Positions 20,120 through 28,785 of a stretch of 64,000 nt of DNA are shown piece by piece. The notes beneath the pieces are model-generated. The model was given only the letters and a program-made list of their open reading frames with translations. It was not told the origin of the DNA and made no database searches. The stretch is from Alphaproteobacteria bacterium (lineage in GTDB: Bacteria > Pseudomonadota > Alphaproteobacteria > MPNO01 > UBA830), in the NCBI GenBank assembly GCA_022822405.1, contig JAJEBT010000168.1:97996-161995 (forward strand), read 5' to 3'. The number at the start of each line of letters is the position of its first letter. The stretch's first letter is position 1. The position numbers and the translations under genes were made by a program.

Positions 20120-21304
20120 GTGAGCCAAGTGGCGAACCGGGCGGTAATGCCGTCCTACGCGCGAACCGACGTGGCGTTCGAGCGCGGCGACGGCGTCTAT
20201 CTCCATGCCGCCGACGGCCGGAAATTCCTCGATTTCGGGGCCGGCGTGGCGGTCGTGTCGCTCGGCCACAACCATCCGCGCCTTGTCGCGGCGCTCACCG
20301 AACAGGCCGGGCGCCTCTGGCACACCTCCAACCTGTACCGCATCCCGGGCCAGGAAAGGCTGGCGGACAGGCTGACCGCGAACTCCTTCGCCGACACCGT
20401 GTTCTTCTGCAATTCCGGCGCCGAGGCGGTCGAGGCCAGCATCAAGGTCGCGCGCAAGTATCACAGCACCAACGGCAATCCCGAGCGCTACCGCCTGATT
20501 TCGTTCGACGGAAGCTTCCACGGCCGGACCCTGGCAACCATTTCGGCCGGCAGCAGCGACGCCCATCGCGCCGGCTTCGGCCCGGCGGTGGACGGCTTCG
20601 ACCATGTCGCTTTCGGGAACATGAACGAGGTACGGAACGCGATCGGCGCGGAAACCGCCGGAATCATCGTCGAAGCGGTCCAGGGCGAGGGTGGCGTGCG
20701 TCCGACGGATCCGGCATTCCTGCGGGATCTCAGGGCGGCCTGCGACGAGTACGGGCTGCTGCTGATATTCGACGAGGTGCAGACCGGCGTCGGCCGCACG
20801 GGCGAGCTCTGGGGATACCAGCTGTCCGGCGTCGAGCCGGACGTGATGGCCCTTGCCAAGGGGCTGGGTGGAGGCTTCCCCATCGGTGCCTGCCTGGCAA
20901 CGGCGGACGCGGCTGCCGGCATAACGCCGGGAACGCACGGCAGCACGTTCGGGGGCAATCCCCTGGCCGCGGCGTCGGCCAATGCCGTGCTCGACGTCCT
21001 GCTCGAAGACGGCTTTCTCGCGGGCACCGCGGCAACCGGCAACTTCCTCGGCGCCGAGCTCGGCCGGCTTGCCGAACGACACCCCGGAGCGATCGCCGAG
21101 GCGCGCGGCGTCGGCATGATGTGGGGGCTGAAATGCCTCGTCCCCAATGCCGAGATCGTGGCCGCCGCCTTCGAACGCGGCCTGCTGACGGTGCCGGCGG
21201 CGGACAACGTGGTGCGCCTCCTTCCTCCCCTCGTGACCGAGGAGAGCCACTGCCGCGAGGCAGTCGCGATACTTGATGAATGCTTCAAGAACGCAGGCAG
21301 ATGA
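20120..21304 (+). CDS. argD: acetylornithine aminotransferase (GTG start)
   Basis: A 394-residue class-III PLP aminotransferase that converts N-acetylglutamate semialdehyde to N-acetylornithine in arginine synthesis; many ArgD enzymes also act as succinyldiaminopimelate aminotransferase in lysine synthesis. The PLP lysine is Lys247 in [41 protein letters not shown] and [12 protein letters not shown] are all intact. The start is GTG, 6 nt after a purine-rich GGGAGA. It overlaps argF by four bases, the common alphaproteobacterial argD-argF pair. Confidence 0.95.
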   Translation: MSQVANRAVMPSYARTDVAFERGDGVYLHAADGRKFLDFGAGVAVVSLGHNHPRLVAALTEQAGRLWHTSNLYRIPGQERLADRLTANSFADTVFFCNSGAEAVEASIKVARKYHSTNGNPERYRLISFDGSFHGRTLATISAGSSDAHRAGFGPAVDGFDHVAFGNMNEVRNAIGAETAGIIVEAVQGEGGVRPTDPAFLRDLRAACDEYGLLLIFDEVQTGVGRTGELWGYQLSGVEPDVMALAKGLGGGFPIGACLATADAAAGITPGTHGSTFGGNPLAAASANAVLDVLLEDGFLAGTAATGNFLGAELGRLAERHPGAIAEARGVGMMWGLKCLVPNAEIVAAAFERGLLTVPAADNVVRLLPPLVTEESHCREAVAILDECFKNAGR

Positions 21305-22215
21305 CGGCGGCCCCGCGACATTTTCTCGAACTTTCGGCGATCGAGGCACCGGTCCTTCGGCGCATTCTCGATGTCGCCGCCGGCTTCAAGCGCAACGGCA
21401 CGGACGGTCCCGGAGCCCGGACCCTTGCCGGCAAGTCGCTCGCTATGATCTTCGAAAAGCCTTCGACCCGCACCCGGGTCTCGTTCGAAATCGCGATGAA
21501 GCAGCTCGGCGGAGACGTCGTGGTGATGACGGCGACGGAAATGCAGCTCGGACGCGGCGAGACCGTGAACGACACCGCGCGGGTACTGTCGCGCTATGTC
21601 GACGCGATCATGATCCGCACAGCCGACGACGCGGTGCTCCGCGAACTCGCGGCAGGCGCCGGCGTCCCGGTGATCAACGGCCTGACGGACCGCTCGCACC
21701 CGTGCCAGCTCATGGCCGACGTCATGACCTTCGAGGAACATCGCGGCGATATCGGCGGCCGCCAGATCGCGTGGTGCGGGGACGGCAACAACATGGCACG
21801 GACCTGGATCGAGGCGGCCGGCCGTTTCGGATTCAGCCTGCGGCTTGCATGTCCGGCGGAACTCGCACCGCCTGCGGACAGCGTCGCCTGGGCACGCGGC
21901 GAGGGCGCGACGGTCGAGATCTTCGAAGACCCCCGCGAAGCGGTTGGCGGCGCCGACTGCGTGGTCACCGACACGTGGGTCTCCATGGGCCAGTCCGGAG
22001 CCGAGAAGAGGAAGCGGATGCTCGCACCCTACAGGGTGGATGAGGATCTGATGTCGCATGCCGGACCCGACGCGATCTTCATGCACTGCCTGCCGGCGCA
22101 CAGGGGGGAAGAGGTATCGGCAGGCGTGCTCGACGGTCCGCAGTCCGTCGTCTGGGACGAAGCCGAAAACCGGCTGCATGCGCAGAAGGGCATCCTCGCC
22201 TGGTGCCTGGGCTGA
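21301..22215 (+). CDS. argF: ornithine carbamoyltransferase
   Basis: A 304-residue enzyme that makes citrulline from ornithine and carbamoyl phosphate. Motifs: carbamoyl-phosphate binding [11 protein letters not shown] (Ser55-Thr-Arg-Thr-Arg59), HPCQLMAD (133-140), the DGNNMARTW ornithine-side loop and [12 protein letters not shown]. The start overlaps the argD stop as ATGA. In many relatives hslO follows; here a decayed gene and the metZ control region follow instead. Confidence 0.96.
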   Translation: MTAAPRHFLELSAIEAPVLRRILDVAAGFKRNGTDGPGARTLAGKSLAMIFEKPSTRTRVSFEIAMKQLGGDVVVMTATEMQLGRGETVNDTARVLSRYVDAIMIRTADDAVLRELAAGAGVPVINGLTDRSHPCQLMADVMTFEEHRGDIGGRQIAWCGDGNNMARTWIEAAGRFGFSLRLACPAELAPPADSVAWARGEGATVEIFEDPREAVGGADCVVTDTWVSMGQSGAEKRKRMLAPYRVDEDLMSHAGPDAIFMHCLPAHRGEEVSAGVLDGPQSVVWDEAENRLHAQKGILAWCLG

Positions 22216-22263
22216 CCGCGGAGGGGGGCTCCGGGCCGCGTGGCCGGCACCCCGGGCGCATCA

Positions 22264-22432
22264 AACCCGGTCAATCGCGCGGCGCTCGCAAGCCACCTCG
22301 GTCTGGACGCCGGCGGCGGATCGCAATGTTGACGGCGGCGTCGAGATGGCCCTCGATGCCATCCGGAGCCACGCTGTGCCGCCGACCGAAGAGCGGCTGT
22401 TCTCCTGGCTTGCCGCCCTGTTCCCGACAGGC
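22264..22432 (+). pseudogene. frameshifted relic of a Fic-family (DUF4172-type) protein
   Basis: Two short adjoining frames together resemble the N-terminal region of Fic proteins that carry a DUF4172 domain. Frame one (from 22264) gives NPVNRAALASHLGLDAGG; a frame change near 22313-22318 then gives ADRNVDGGVEMALDAI and PPTEERLFSWLAALFPTG (ending near 22432). Intact relatives have the pattern R-x-LGLD...ADRNV-GVVEM-LDA...PLT-ERLF-WHAALFPTG, from my memory of the family. The catalytic HPFxxGNGR motif is absent, and sequence after FPTG is unrelated. I read this as the debris of a lost AMPylation-type gene between argF and metZ. Confidence 0.62.
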
Positions 22433-22471
22433 ATGGGATCACCGTGGAACGATCCCGGACCCCGCAGGAAC

Positions 22472-22500
22472 TTGACGCCATCCGGCGGAAGGAGTATGTC
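22472..22500 (+). promoter_or_regulatory. predicted promoter for metZ
   Basis: TTGACG (22472-22477), a 17-nt spacer and TATGTC (22495-22500). The predicted first transcribed base, about 22507, falls exactly at the 5' edge of the SAM-II aptamer, which supports both calls. Confidence 0.6.
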
Positions 22501-22507
22501 GGCGCTT

Positions 22508-22564
22508 CGTGGTGATTTGTGCCGACCGGCTTGCGGCCACGTTAAACGAATGCGCTAAAAGGTC
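22508..22564 (+). promoter_or_regulatory. SAM-II riboswitch
   Basis: The element matches the SAM-II (metA/metZ leader) consensus closely, as I remember it: GUGGUGAUUUG at the 5' side, a GGCUUGC segment, CCACGUUAAA and GCUAAAAGG. P1 forms between CGTGG (22508-22512) and CCACG (22537-22541). The pseudoknot can form between GACC (22524-22527) and GGTC (22561-22564). SAM-II binds S-adenosylmethionine and shuts off methionine-synthesis genes in alphaproteobacteria. The gene downstream is metZ, a known target. The 3' end of the element lies 65 nt before the metZ start, farther than in simple Shine-Dalgarno masking. A 7-bp helix (22582-22588 with 22616-22622) could link the element to the ribosome site. 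Confidence 0.88.
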
Positions 22565-22629
22565 GCGGTATCCGACAAAGCCCCGGCCAGCCGGTAACGA
22601 TTTCAAGGCGGGAAGGGCCGGGCAGCCAG

Positions 22630-23838
22630 ATGACAGTCAACAAACCCGTTCAGGAAAGCTGGCGGCCGCAGACCTTGGCGGTGCGCGGCGGCACAAGGCG
22701 CAGCGACTTCGGCGAGACCAGCGAGGCGATATTCGCGACCTCCGGCTATGTCTACGAATATGCGGAGCAGGCCGAGGGGGCCTTCAAGGACGAGATCGAC
22801 CGCTTCATCTATTCGCGGTTCTCCAACCCCACGGTCGACATGTTCCAGGAGCGCATGGCGCTGATCGAGGGCGCTGAACGCGGCCGCGCCACGGCCACCG
22901 GCATGGCCGCCGTCTTTGCATCGATGGCCTGCATGGTCGAGGCCGGCGACCATGTCGTTGCGAGCCGTGCCCTGTTCGGCTCCTGCCTCGTCATCCTCAC
23001 CGAGATCCTTCCGCGCTACGGCGTGGAGACGACGCTTGTCGACGGCGGCGATCTCGACCAGTGGCGGGACGCGCTCGCGCGGCCGACGAGATGCGTGTTC
23101 ATCGAGAGCCCCTCGAACCCGGGTCTCGACATCGTCGACATCCCGGCGATCTGCGATCTCGCCCACAACGCCGGAGCCCGGGTGATAATCGACAATGTGT
23201 TCGCGTCGCCCCTTCTGCAGAAGCCGCTCGCGCTTGGCGCCGACATCGTGGTCTATTCCGCGACCAAGCACATTGACGGCCAGGGGCGGTGTCTCGGCGG
23301 CATCGTTCTCGGCGACGAGGATTACTGCGAGAACATCCTCAAGCCGTTCATGCGCCACACCGGCCCGTCCCTCAGCCCGTTCAACGCCTGGGTGCTTCTC
23401 AAGGGGCTGGAGACGCTCGAGCTTCGCATCGAACGCCATTGCCGCAATGCCCGGATGATCGCCGAATACCTGTCTGGCCGGGAAGGCCTGGCCCGGGTTC
23501 GCTATCCCGGACTTGCCGATCACCCGCAGCATGAACTGGCGGCGCGGCAGATGTCGGATTTCGGGAATGTCGTCACCTTTTCACTGGAAGGCGGAAAGGC
23601 AGCAGCGTTCCGCTTCATGAACGCGCTCAGGATGATCGACATCTCGAACAATCTCGGCGACAGCAAGAGCCTGCTCACCCATCCCGCAACGACAACGCAT
23701 CAGCGCGTGGCGCCGGAAGAGCGCGCGCATCTCGGCATCGACGACGGCATGGTGCGCCTGTCGGTGGGGCTTGAAGATGCCGAAGATGTGAAGGACGATC
23801 TCGAACAGGCGCTCGCCACGGCATTCGTCGGCAACTAG
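22630..23838 (+). CDS. metZ: O-succinylhomoserine sulfhydrylase
   Basis: A 402-residue Cys/Met-metabolism PLP enzyme that makes homocysteine directly from O-succinylhomoserine and sulfide. The PLP lysine is Lys213 in [20 protein letters not shown] near residue 61, [13 protein letters not shown] and the C-terminal [11 protein letters not shown] block are all present. The IDGQGR sequence after the lysine and the length point to MetZ rather than MetB or MetC. It is controlled by the SAM-II element at 22508-22564. ApaG follows after 82 nt, as in many alphaproteobacteria. Confidence 0.94.
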   Translation: MTVNKPVQESWRPQTLAVRGGTRRSDFGETSEAIFATSGYVYEYAEQAEGAFKDEIDRFIYSRFSNPTVDMFQERMALIEGAERGRATATGMAAVFASMACMVEAGDHVVASRALFGSCLVILTEILPRYGVETTLVDGGDLDQWRDALARPTRCVFIESPSNPGLDIVDIPAICDLAHNAGARVIIDNVFASPLLQKPLALGADIVVYSATKHIDGQGRCLGGIVLGDEDYCENILKPFMRHTGPSLSPFNAWVLLKGLETLELRIERHCRNARMIAEYLSGREGLARVRYPGLADHPQHELAARQMSDFGNVVTFSLEGGKAAAFRFMNALRMIDISNNLGDSKSLLTHPATTTHQRVAPEERAHLGIDDGMVRLSVGLEDAEDVKDDLEQALATAFVGN

Positions 23839-23920
23839 CGTCCGGGATCGCCAGCACCGCGGGGCCACTCGCGGCGCGGGCGGAACCCGCGGAACCAACC
23901 CGAAGCCGGATGGACATCAG

Positions 23921-24313
23921 ATGTACACAGCCGTTACCCAGGAAATCCGCGTAGACGTGGAGCCGACCTATCTCGAGAACCAGTCCGAGCCCGAGGAAGG
24001 CCAATTCGTCTGGGCCTACAGCGTCCGCATCGTCAACGAAGGTGCCAGAACGGTTCAACTGATCTCTCGCTACTGGCACATCACCGACGCTCTCGGCCGG
24101 GTCCAGAAGGTGCGGGGCGCTGGTGTCATTGGCGAGCAGCCGATCATCGATCCCGGCAAGTCCTATGAATATTCGAGCGGGACACTGCTGCCGACGCCGT
24201 CCGGGATCATGCACGGCAATTACCAGATGCGCTACGATTCGGGCGAGAAGTTCGAGATCGAGATTCCCGCCTTCTCGCTCGACACGCCGCACGAGACGCG
24301 CAAACTGAACTAG
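23921..24313 (+). CDS. apaG: ApaG domain protein
   Basis: A 130-residue single-domain protein with the fibronectin-like ApaG fold. Diagnostic blocks are [57 protein letters not shown] split across the middle, and the C-terminal [17 protein letters not shown]. The bacterial protein affects cobalt/magnesium resistance, and its biochemical role is not settled. It lies between metZ and trkH on the same strand, 18 nt before trkH. Confidence 0.94.
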   Translation: MYTAVTQEIRVDVEPTYLENQSEPEEGQFVWAYSVRIVNEGARTVQLISRYWHITDALGRVQKVRGAGVIGEQPIIDPGKSYEYSSGTLLPTPSGIMHGNYQMRYDSGEKFEIEIPAFSLDTPHETRKLN

Positions 24314-24331
24314 TCGGATGCGGGCCGGCCC

Positions 24332-25777
24332 ATGATCGACTACAGACCGGTCTTCTACGTCATCGGCATTCTCCTGACGGTTCTGGCCGCAGGGATGGGC
24401 GTGCCGCTGCTGGTCGAACTGTTGAATGGCAACCCCAACTGGCGCGTGTTCGCGGCCACGGGCGGATTCACCGTGTTCATGGGAGTCACGCTGCTCCTGA
24501 CCATGCGCGCGCCGCTGGCCCAACTCTCGATCCGCCAGGCCTTCGTGCTCACGACGACAAGCTGGCTCGCGCTCACCGTGTTCGCCGCGCTGCCCTTCGC
24601 CTTCAGCGACCTCGGGCTCAGCTTCACCGATGCGTTCTTTGAATCGATGTCGGGGCTGACCACGACCGGATCGACGGTGATCACGGGCCTGGACAGCGCC
24701 TCGACCGGCATATTGCTGTGGCGCGCCATACTGCAGTGGCTCGGAGGGATCGGCATCATCGTGATGTCCATCGCCATCCTTCCGATGCTCCAGATCGGCG
24801 GCAACCAGCTCTTCAGAATGGAGTCCTCGGACCGGTCGGAAAAGGTCCTGCCACGAGTTGTCCAGATCGCCGGCGGCGTCGGCGCCATCTATGTCGTGCT
24901 CACCCTGCTCTGCGCCATCTCGCTGTGGACCGCGGGCCTCGGCGTGTTCGACGCAATCGCCCATTCGATGACCACCATCGCAACCGGCGGCTTCTCGACA
25001 CGGGACGCCTCCATCGGCGCCTTCGCGAATCCCACCGCCGAAATCATCATTACCGGTTTCATGTTCCTCGGCGCGCTGCCGTTCGTCCTCTACCTCCAGC
25101 TCGTCCGCGGCCGCCCGGCGCTCCTGCGCGACGACCAGGTGCGATGGTTCTGCTGGATCGTGGCCGTGCTGATCGCCATCGTCGCGCTGACCCACTACCT
25201 GAACAACGACATCGGCTTCGGCAGGGCGCTCCGGGAAGCGGCCTTCAACACGCTGTCGATCATGACCGGCACCGGATACAGCTCGACCAACTATGCCAAC
25301 TGGGGAACCTTTGCGATCGGGGTCTTCTTTTTCATCATGTTCATCGGCGGATGCGCGGGTTCGACCACCTGTTCGATCAAGGTCTTCCGCTTTCAGGTGC
25401 TCTACGAGACCGCCAAGGCCCAGATGAAGAGGTTGATCCGGCCGCACGGCGTGTTCATCGCGACATTCAACGGCCGTCCCATCACCGATGACGCCGCAAG
25501 CTCGGTCATGAGCTTCTTCTTCCTCTTTGCGCTGACCTTCGCCGTCCTCGCGGCGACGCTGCACTTCCTCGGGCTCGATTTCCTGACCGCCGTCTCCGGC
25601 GCCGCGACCGCCATCTGCAACGTCGGGCCGGCTCTCGGGGAGATCATCGGTCCCGACGGAAACTTCGCGAGTCTCGAGGACAGCGCCAAGTGGGTGCTCA
25701 GTGCCGGCATGCTGCTGGGCCGGCTCGAACTCTTCACCGTCCTGGTGATGTTCGCGCCCTGGTTCTGGCGAAACTAG
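24332..25777 (+). CDS. trkH: potassium uptake protein TrkH/TrkG family
   Basis: A 481-residue inner-membrane potassium channel-like subunit with four M1-P-M2 repeats. The selectivity-filter sequences are visible: TTTGSTVIT near residue 110, TIATGGFST near 220, MTGTGYSS near 310 and CNVGPALG near 430. The first segments (VFYVIGILLTVLAAGMGVPLLV) and the LQWLGGIGIIVMSIAILPML block agree with TrkH. It needs TrkA as a regulatory ring, which is not in the window. Confidence 0.93.
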   Translation: MIDYRPVFYVIGILLTVLAAGMGVPLLVELLNGNPNWRVFAATGGFTVFMGVTLLLTMRAPLAQLSIRQAFVLTTTSWLALTVFAALPFAFSDLGLSFTDAFFESMSGLTTTGSTVITGLDSASTGILLWRAILQWLGGIGIIVMSIAILPMLQIGGNQLFRMESSDRSEKVLPRVVQIAGGVGAIYVVLTLLCAISLWTAGLGVFDAIAHSMTTIATGGFSTRDASIGAFANPTAEIIITGFMFLGALPFVLYLQLVRGRPALLRDDQVRWFCWIVAVLIAIVALTHYLNNDIGFGRALREAAFNTLSIMTGTGYSSTNYANWGTFAIGVFFFIMFIGGCAGSTTCSIKVFRFQVLYETAKAQMKRLIRPHGVFIATFNGRPITDDAASSVMSFFFLFALTFAVLAATLHFLGLDFLTAVSGAATAICNVGPALGEIIGPDGNFASLEDSAKWVLSAGMLLGRLELFTVLVMFAPWFWRN

Positions 25778-25799
25778 CCCGGAGCAGCCGGCCGTTCCG

Positions 25800-26408
25800 T
25801 CAGGTACGCGGCCGCTCCAGCCAGTCGCCGAAATGCTTGCGAATCTGTTCCTCGAGAGCGCGGTCCAGGCTGCCGGCAAGCGCCCGGAGCATTTCATGCC
25901 ATATTACCTGGCGTTCGTTCACCGAAACGTCTTCCGCGATCGTGCGCGAGCGCCTGACTTCGGCATTTATGCGCGATCGGCTCTCGCCGGCCGCATCGAG
26001 GATCTCCAGCGACACGCCGATCACGGCGTCATAGCGTTCGGTCTGTTCGGTGGTGAACAGGCCGCGAAGGCCGCCGTCCGGCGCAAGCCGGGTTTCCACC
26101 ACATCGGCCCGGCGGAGGGTGACGCGGAGCGCACCGGCGCTTCCCGCGGCGCGCAGACGGTCGCGAACCCAGCCCCGCACGACAATGGCGGGTGGCTCGA
26201 GGAACAGGTGCTCGACGTTCGGCGCCGTCGCCGGCGAACGGTAGCGGTTGTCGATCTCGATGCGGCCCACGTCAAGGAAAAGCGGCGGCATCCCGCGAAA
26301 CGAGATCGGGGCGGGCCCGGAGCCGTCGGGCAGGGTCGCACACGCACCGGCAATCGCCGCGCAAACGGCGGCCAGCAGCAATTTCCCGAAGCGGCCCGAT
26401 CGAACCAT
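25800..26408 (-). CDS. putative outer-membrane lipoprotein of unknown function
   Basis: A 202-residue exported protein. The N-terminus (MVRSGRFGKLLLAAVCAAIAGAC) is a signal peptide ending in a lipobox-like AGAC, with Cys23 as the acylated residue; alanine at -3 makes the lipobox slightly weak. The start at 26408 has GGAG upstream. The mature part has a folded region with PPLFLDVGRIEIDNRY, alternating strand patterns and a long C-terminal amphipathic helix ending in EEQIRKHFGDWLERPR. The layout is like small LPS-assembly or DUF-type lipoproteins, but I do not recognise it. It is convergent with trkH and divergent from the tRNA gene. Confidence 0.72.
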   Translation of the reverse strand: MVRSGRFGKLLLAAVCAAIAGACATLPDGSGPAPISFRGMPPLFLDVGRIEIDNRYRSPATAPNVEHLFLEPPAIVVRGWVRDRLRAAGSAGALRVTLRRADVVETRLAPDGGLRGLFTTEQTERYDAVIGVSLEILDAAGESRSRINAEVRRSRTIAEDVSVNERQVIWHEMLRALAGSLDRALEEQIRKHFGDWLERPRT

Positions 26409-26491
26409 GGCTGCATTACTCCAGACGCCCGACATCCTGCCTGCCCCGCCCGCGGGTCGCGTCTTCCGTTCGGCGGCCAGATCCGCCGCGG

Positions 26492-26520
26492 TTGACAGCC
26501 ACAGGCCGCAAGGCTTATCT
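26492..26520 (+). promoter_or_regulatory. predicted promoter of the tRNA-Val gene
   Basis: A perfect -35 box TTGACA (26492-26497), a 17-nt spacer and TTATCT (26515-26520), or TATCTG with an 18-nt spacer. Transcription from about 26527 would give an 18-nt 5' leader on the tRNA, the normal arrangement for RNase P processing. Confidence 0.7.
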
Positions 26521-26544
26521 GTGCGCCAGCCGGTCCACCACGAT

Positions 26545-26619
26545 GGGCGCGTAGCTCAGCGGGAGAGCGCTCGCCTCACACGCGAGAGGTCGCTGGTTCA
26601 ATCCCAGCCGCGCCCACCA
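26545..26619 (+). tRNA. tRNA-Val, anticodon CAC
   Basis: A complete 75-nt cloverleaf with encoded CCA end. Acceptor stem GGGCGCG/CGCGCCC, D stem GCTC/GAGC, anticodon stem CTCGC/GCGAG and T stem GCTGG/CCAGC all pair perfectly. The anticodon loop is CTCACAC, with anticodon CAC at 26577-26579, which reads GUG. The T loop TTCAATC is standard. Confidence 0.97.
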
Positions 26620-26667
26620 TCCATCCCGCAGGCTGCGAACCGGAGCCCGGGCCCACGGACGGCATCT

Positions 26668-27066
26668 TCAGGCCGGCGGATCGCAGGCCACGGTGCCCAT
26701 CTCGGCCGGGACCGAAAGCTCCAGAATCTCGAGGTCGTCGGAAGCGGCAATCTCGTTGTGGCGCAGGCCGCCAGGAATGTACAGCGACTGGCCGGCCTCG
26801 ACCCGGATAGTTTCGCCGGTCTCGAATTCGAGATCGACCCAGCCATTGATTGCGTAGACGAACTGGCCGTCACAGACATGGTAGTGCCAGCCGGTGGGCT
26901 CGGTCATTCCCCGCCGCGCCGCCATGGTCTGCGCGCGCAGCTTGCCGAGGCTTGCTTCGGTGACGCCGAGATCCCGATAGGTGAAGAAGTCTCTCCGACC
27001 GCCGATTTCCGGCGCCGTCGCCAGCGTCGCATGTGCCAGCTTGCGTGTGGGATGAGTATCAGGCAT
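26668..27066 (-). CDS. cupin-domain protein
   Basis: A 132-residue single-domain cupin. The first motif is WHYHVCDGQFVYAINGWVDLEF (about residues 64-85), whose two histidines are likely metal ligands, and the second is SLYIPGGLRHNEIAAS with a further histidine. Such small cupins serve as isomerases, dioxygenases or sugar-binding sensors, and the function cannot be set here. The start at 27066 is preferred because GGAG lies six bases upstream; ATGs at 27078 and 27081 are alternatives that would add four or five residues. It diverges from the VOC gene at 27269. Confidence 0.85.
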   Translation of the reverse strand: MPDTHPTRKLAHATLATAPEIGGRRDFFTYRDLGVTEASLGKLRAQTMAARRGMTEPTGWHYHVCDGQFVYAINGWVDLEFETGETIRVEAGQSLYIPGGLRHNEIAASDDLEILELSVPAEMGTVACDPPA

Positions 27067-27268
27067 GTCTTGCTCCATCATTTTCCAGGGTGCCGAGGCC
27101 AAACCCCATGCGTCTTCCGCGTCTCCAGGGCGTCCCGCGCGTCCTTCCCGCTCCCGGACATCCGGCCCGCTTCCGGCCGGCAACCGGCGATCGACTGCCG
27201 CGGCCGCGCCGCAACGGGGTGCAATCGCCGCCGGCCCTCACCGGAATCCTCACCGACGAAGGCAAGCC

Positions 27269-27682
27269 ATGATTAGGACGATGGGCGTCGCCCACTTCAC
27301 GATCCCGGTCACCGATACGGAACGCAGCCTGACATTCTATACGGAAATCCTAGGCATGACGGCCGTGCAGGTCAATCACGAACGCGGCATGGTCTTTCTC
27401 GACAGCGGCGGTGACTGCATAATCCTCGCGCGCTCCGCACAGGCCGCCGATCCCGAAGAGCACGACCTCCATCACGCCTTCATCGTGGCCGCAGACGAAT
27501 ACGAGGACGCGAAGGCATTCCTGGCCGAAAGGGGTGTCGAGATATTCTTCGAGGAAGACCGCCAGGGCGGCGCGGTCAACGGCCCCCGCGCCTATTTCCA
27601 CGATCCCGACGGCAACGTCCTCGAGATCATCAACCTGACCAGCTACAAGGGCACGGAAACCCCCGGCGCCGGCAGCGGCTGA
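27269..27682 (+). CDS. VOC-family (glyoxalase/dioxygenase fold) protein
   Basis: A 137-residue protein with two beta-alpha-beta-beta-beta modules of the vicinal-oxygen-chelate fold: MGVAHFTIPVTDTERSLTFYTEILG at the N-terminus and AYFHDPDGNVLEIINLT at the C-terminus. His9 and the glutamate in NVLEIIN are the likely metal ligands. It lies head-to-head with the cupin gene, and both may act on related small molecules. The exact reaction is not evident; lactoylglutathione lyase, fosfomycin-type resistance or ring cleavage are all in this fold. Confidence 0.85.
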   Translation: MIRTMGVAHFTIPVTDTERSLTFYTEILGMTAVQVNHERGMVFLDSGGDCIILARSAQAADPEEHDLHHAFIVAADEYEDAKAFLAERGVEIFFEEDRQGGAVNGPRAYFHDPDGNVLEIINLTSYKGTETPGAGSG

Positions 27683-28033
27683 AACCCGCCGGTCGGGGAA
27701 CCGAAGCGCGCCGCCACTGGCGCCGCGCACCGCTCTCCACATGCCCCCGCGGCCGACCTGGACGCGTTCCGCGAAACGCCCCCCGTCACGTGACCGGCCA
27801 GTCCGGCAGTCGCTCCCCAGGACCGAGGCCCCGGCGGTTTCCGCGGTACATCCCGCGGTGTCTTTGCACGCGCGTCCTGCGGCCAACTGATCCAGTTTCT
27901 GCCCACAGTTCAGACGGGACGGGCGGGACGGAAATCGTCACATTATAATAATATACTGAATTTATTCATATTTTTTCTTCTCTTACGCGCTGAGATGTCC
28001 ACAAAAAAATTTTGCGCCAACGTGCGAATCCGC
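27683..28033 (+). other. non-coding region with an AT-rich island upstream of gcrA
   Basis: No gene is supported in these 351 bases. The left 250 bases are GC-rich and featureless. From about 27939 to 28012 the sequence becomes strikingly AT-rich for this genome, including an A/T run around 27944-27978 and a poly-A/T tract at 28003-28012. One DnaA-box-like TGTCCACA lies at 27995-28002 on plus, and a CcrM-type GAATC site at 28026-28030. This island probably is the upstream control region of gcrA. Confidence 0.5.
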
Positions 28034-28062
28034 TTGCGAGTGTTGTTTGAACTACATATAGT
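28034..28062 (+). promoter_or_regulatory. predicted promoter of gcrA
   Basis: TTGCGA (28034-28039), a 17-nt spacer and TATAGT (28057-28062). Transcription from about 28069 would give an 83-nt leader containing a GATTC (CcrM GANTC) site at 28114-28118. In Caulobacter, gcrA is controlled by DnaA and CtrA; no clear CtrA full site is seen here. Confidence 0.6.
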
Positions 28063-28151
28063 ATAGCCCATCTGTGTCTATACCCTATGTTGCGTTATGC
28101 TCAGACGCGACAGGATTCAACAGGGTTAGCGTTCGCAGAAGGAGACTGGTT

Positions 28152-28529
28152 ATGCAATGGAACCCGGAACAGGTTGAGCTCCTGGTCGAGCTCTGGTCCG
28201 AAGGAAAGTCGGCAAGAGCCATCGCCGCCGAACTCGGGAGCGGCTTCACCAGAAACTCCGTGATCGGCAAGGCCCACCGGCTTGATCTCCAGCATGGCGA
28301 AAAGCCTCAGAAAGGTGCGGCACGGCCGAGAAAGATCCCCAGCAAGGTACCGGCGCTGGTCCCCCTCTCGGGGGACGTGGAGACCTGGATGTGCCGCTGG
28401 CCGACGGACGAGCCCGGCAAGTTCGGATTGCATGTCTGCGGCAAGACGGTTCAGCCCGGCCGCCATTACTGCGCCGAACATTGCACGGAAGCATATCTGA
28501 TCAAGTCGCGTACGGTGATGGCCGCCTGA
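28152..28529 (+). CDS. gcrA: GcrA cell-cycle regulator
   Basis: A 125-residue alphaproteobacterial transcription regulator that works with sigma70 at CcrM-methylated promoters. The N-terminal helix-turn-helix is unmistakable: WNPEQVELLVELWSEGKSA and SGFTRNSVIGKAHRLDL. The C-terminal module has MCRWPTDEPGKFGLHVCGK and HYCAEHCTEAY with four conserved cysteines. The start has AAGGAG eight bases before it. It is shorter than the Caulobacter protein because the linker between modules is short, while both end modules are intact. Confidence 0.95.
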   Translation: MQWNPEQVELLVELWSEGKSARAIAAELGSGFTRNSVIGKAHRLDLQHGEKPQKGAARPRKIPSKVPALVPLSGDVETWMCRWPTDEPGKFGLHVCGKTVQPGRHYCAEHCTEAYLIKSRTVMAA

Positions 28530-28773
28530 CCCACTAGGCCCGTCCCTTCACCGGACGGGTGAACGCAAGACGCCGGAAACCCGGGCGGCCACGCGGTTTC
28601 GGGCATGCAGTCTTTTTTGAGGCCGTCGCGAAGCCGTGTGGGTCTTTCCTGGCGTTGCGCCGCTCCGTACAGGTCGAGTTTCCCGACGACCTCCTCTTCA
28701 CCGCGAACCCGCGCCGCGCCCCTTCCGGCTGCCCGGCGCAGCCGGCAATCGCCTGAAGGCGGCCTGAACCGGC

Positions 28774-28779
28774 TATAAT
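28774..28779 (+). promoter_or_regulatory. consensus -10 box directly before nudC, possible leaderless start
   Basis: A perfect TATAAT ends six bases before the nudC ATG at 28786. The expected first transcribed base (seven after the box) is the A of the start codon, so the mRNA may be leaderless. No good -35 hexamer is seen at 16-18 nt spacing and no Shine-Dalgarno precedes the ATG. Confidence 0.4.
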
Positions 28780-28785
28780 GACGGA

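Noticed and set aside
27939..28012. The AT-rich island as replication origin
   Set aside because: Only one weak DnaA-box-like site and no cluster of boxes. It fits better as a promoter-region element of gcrA.
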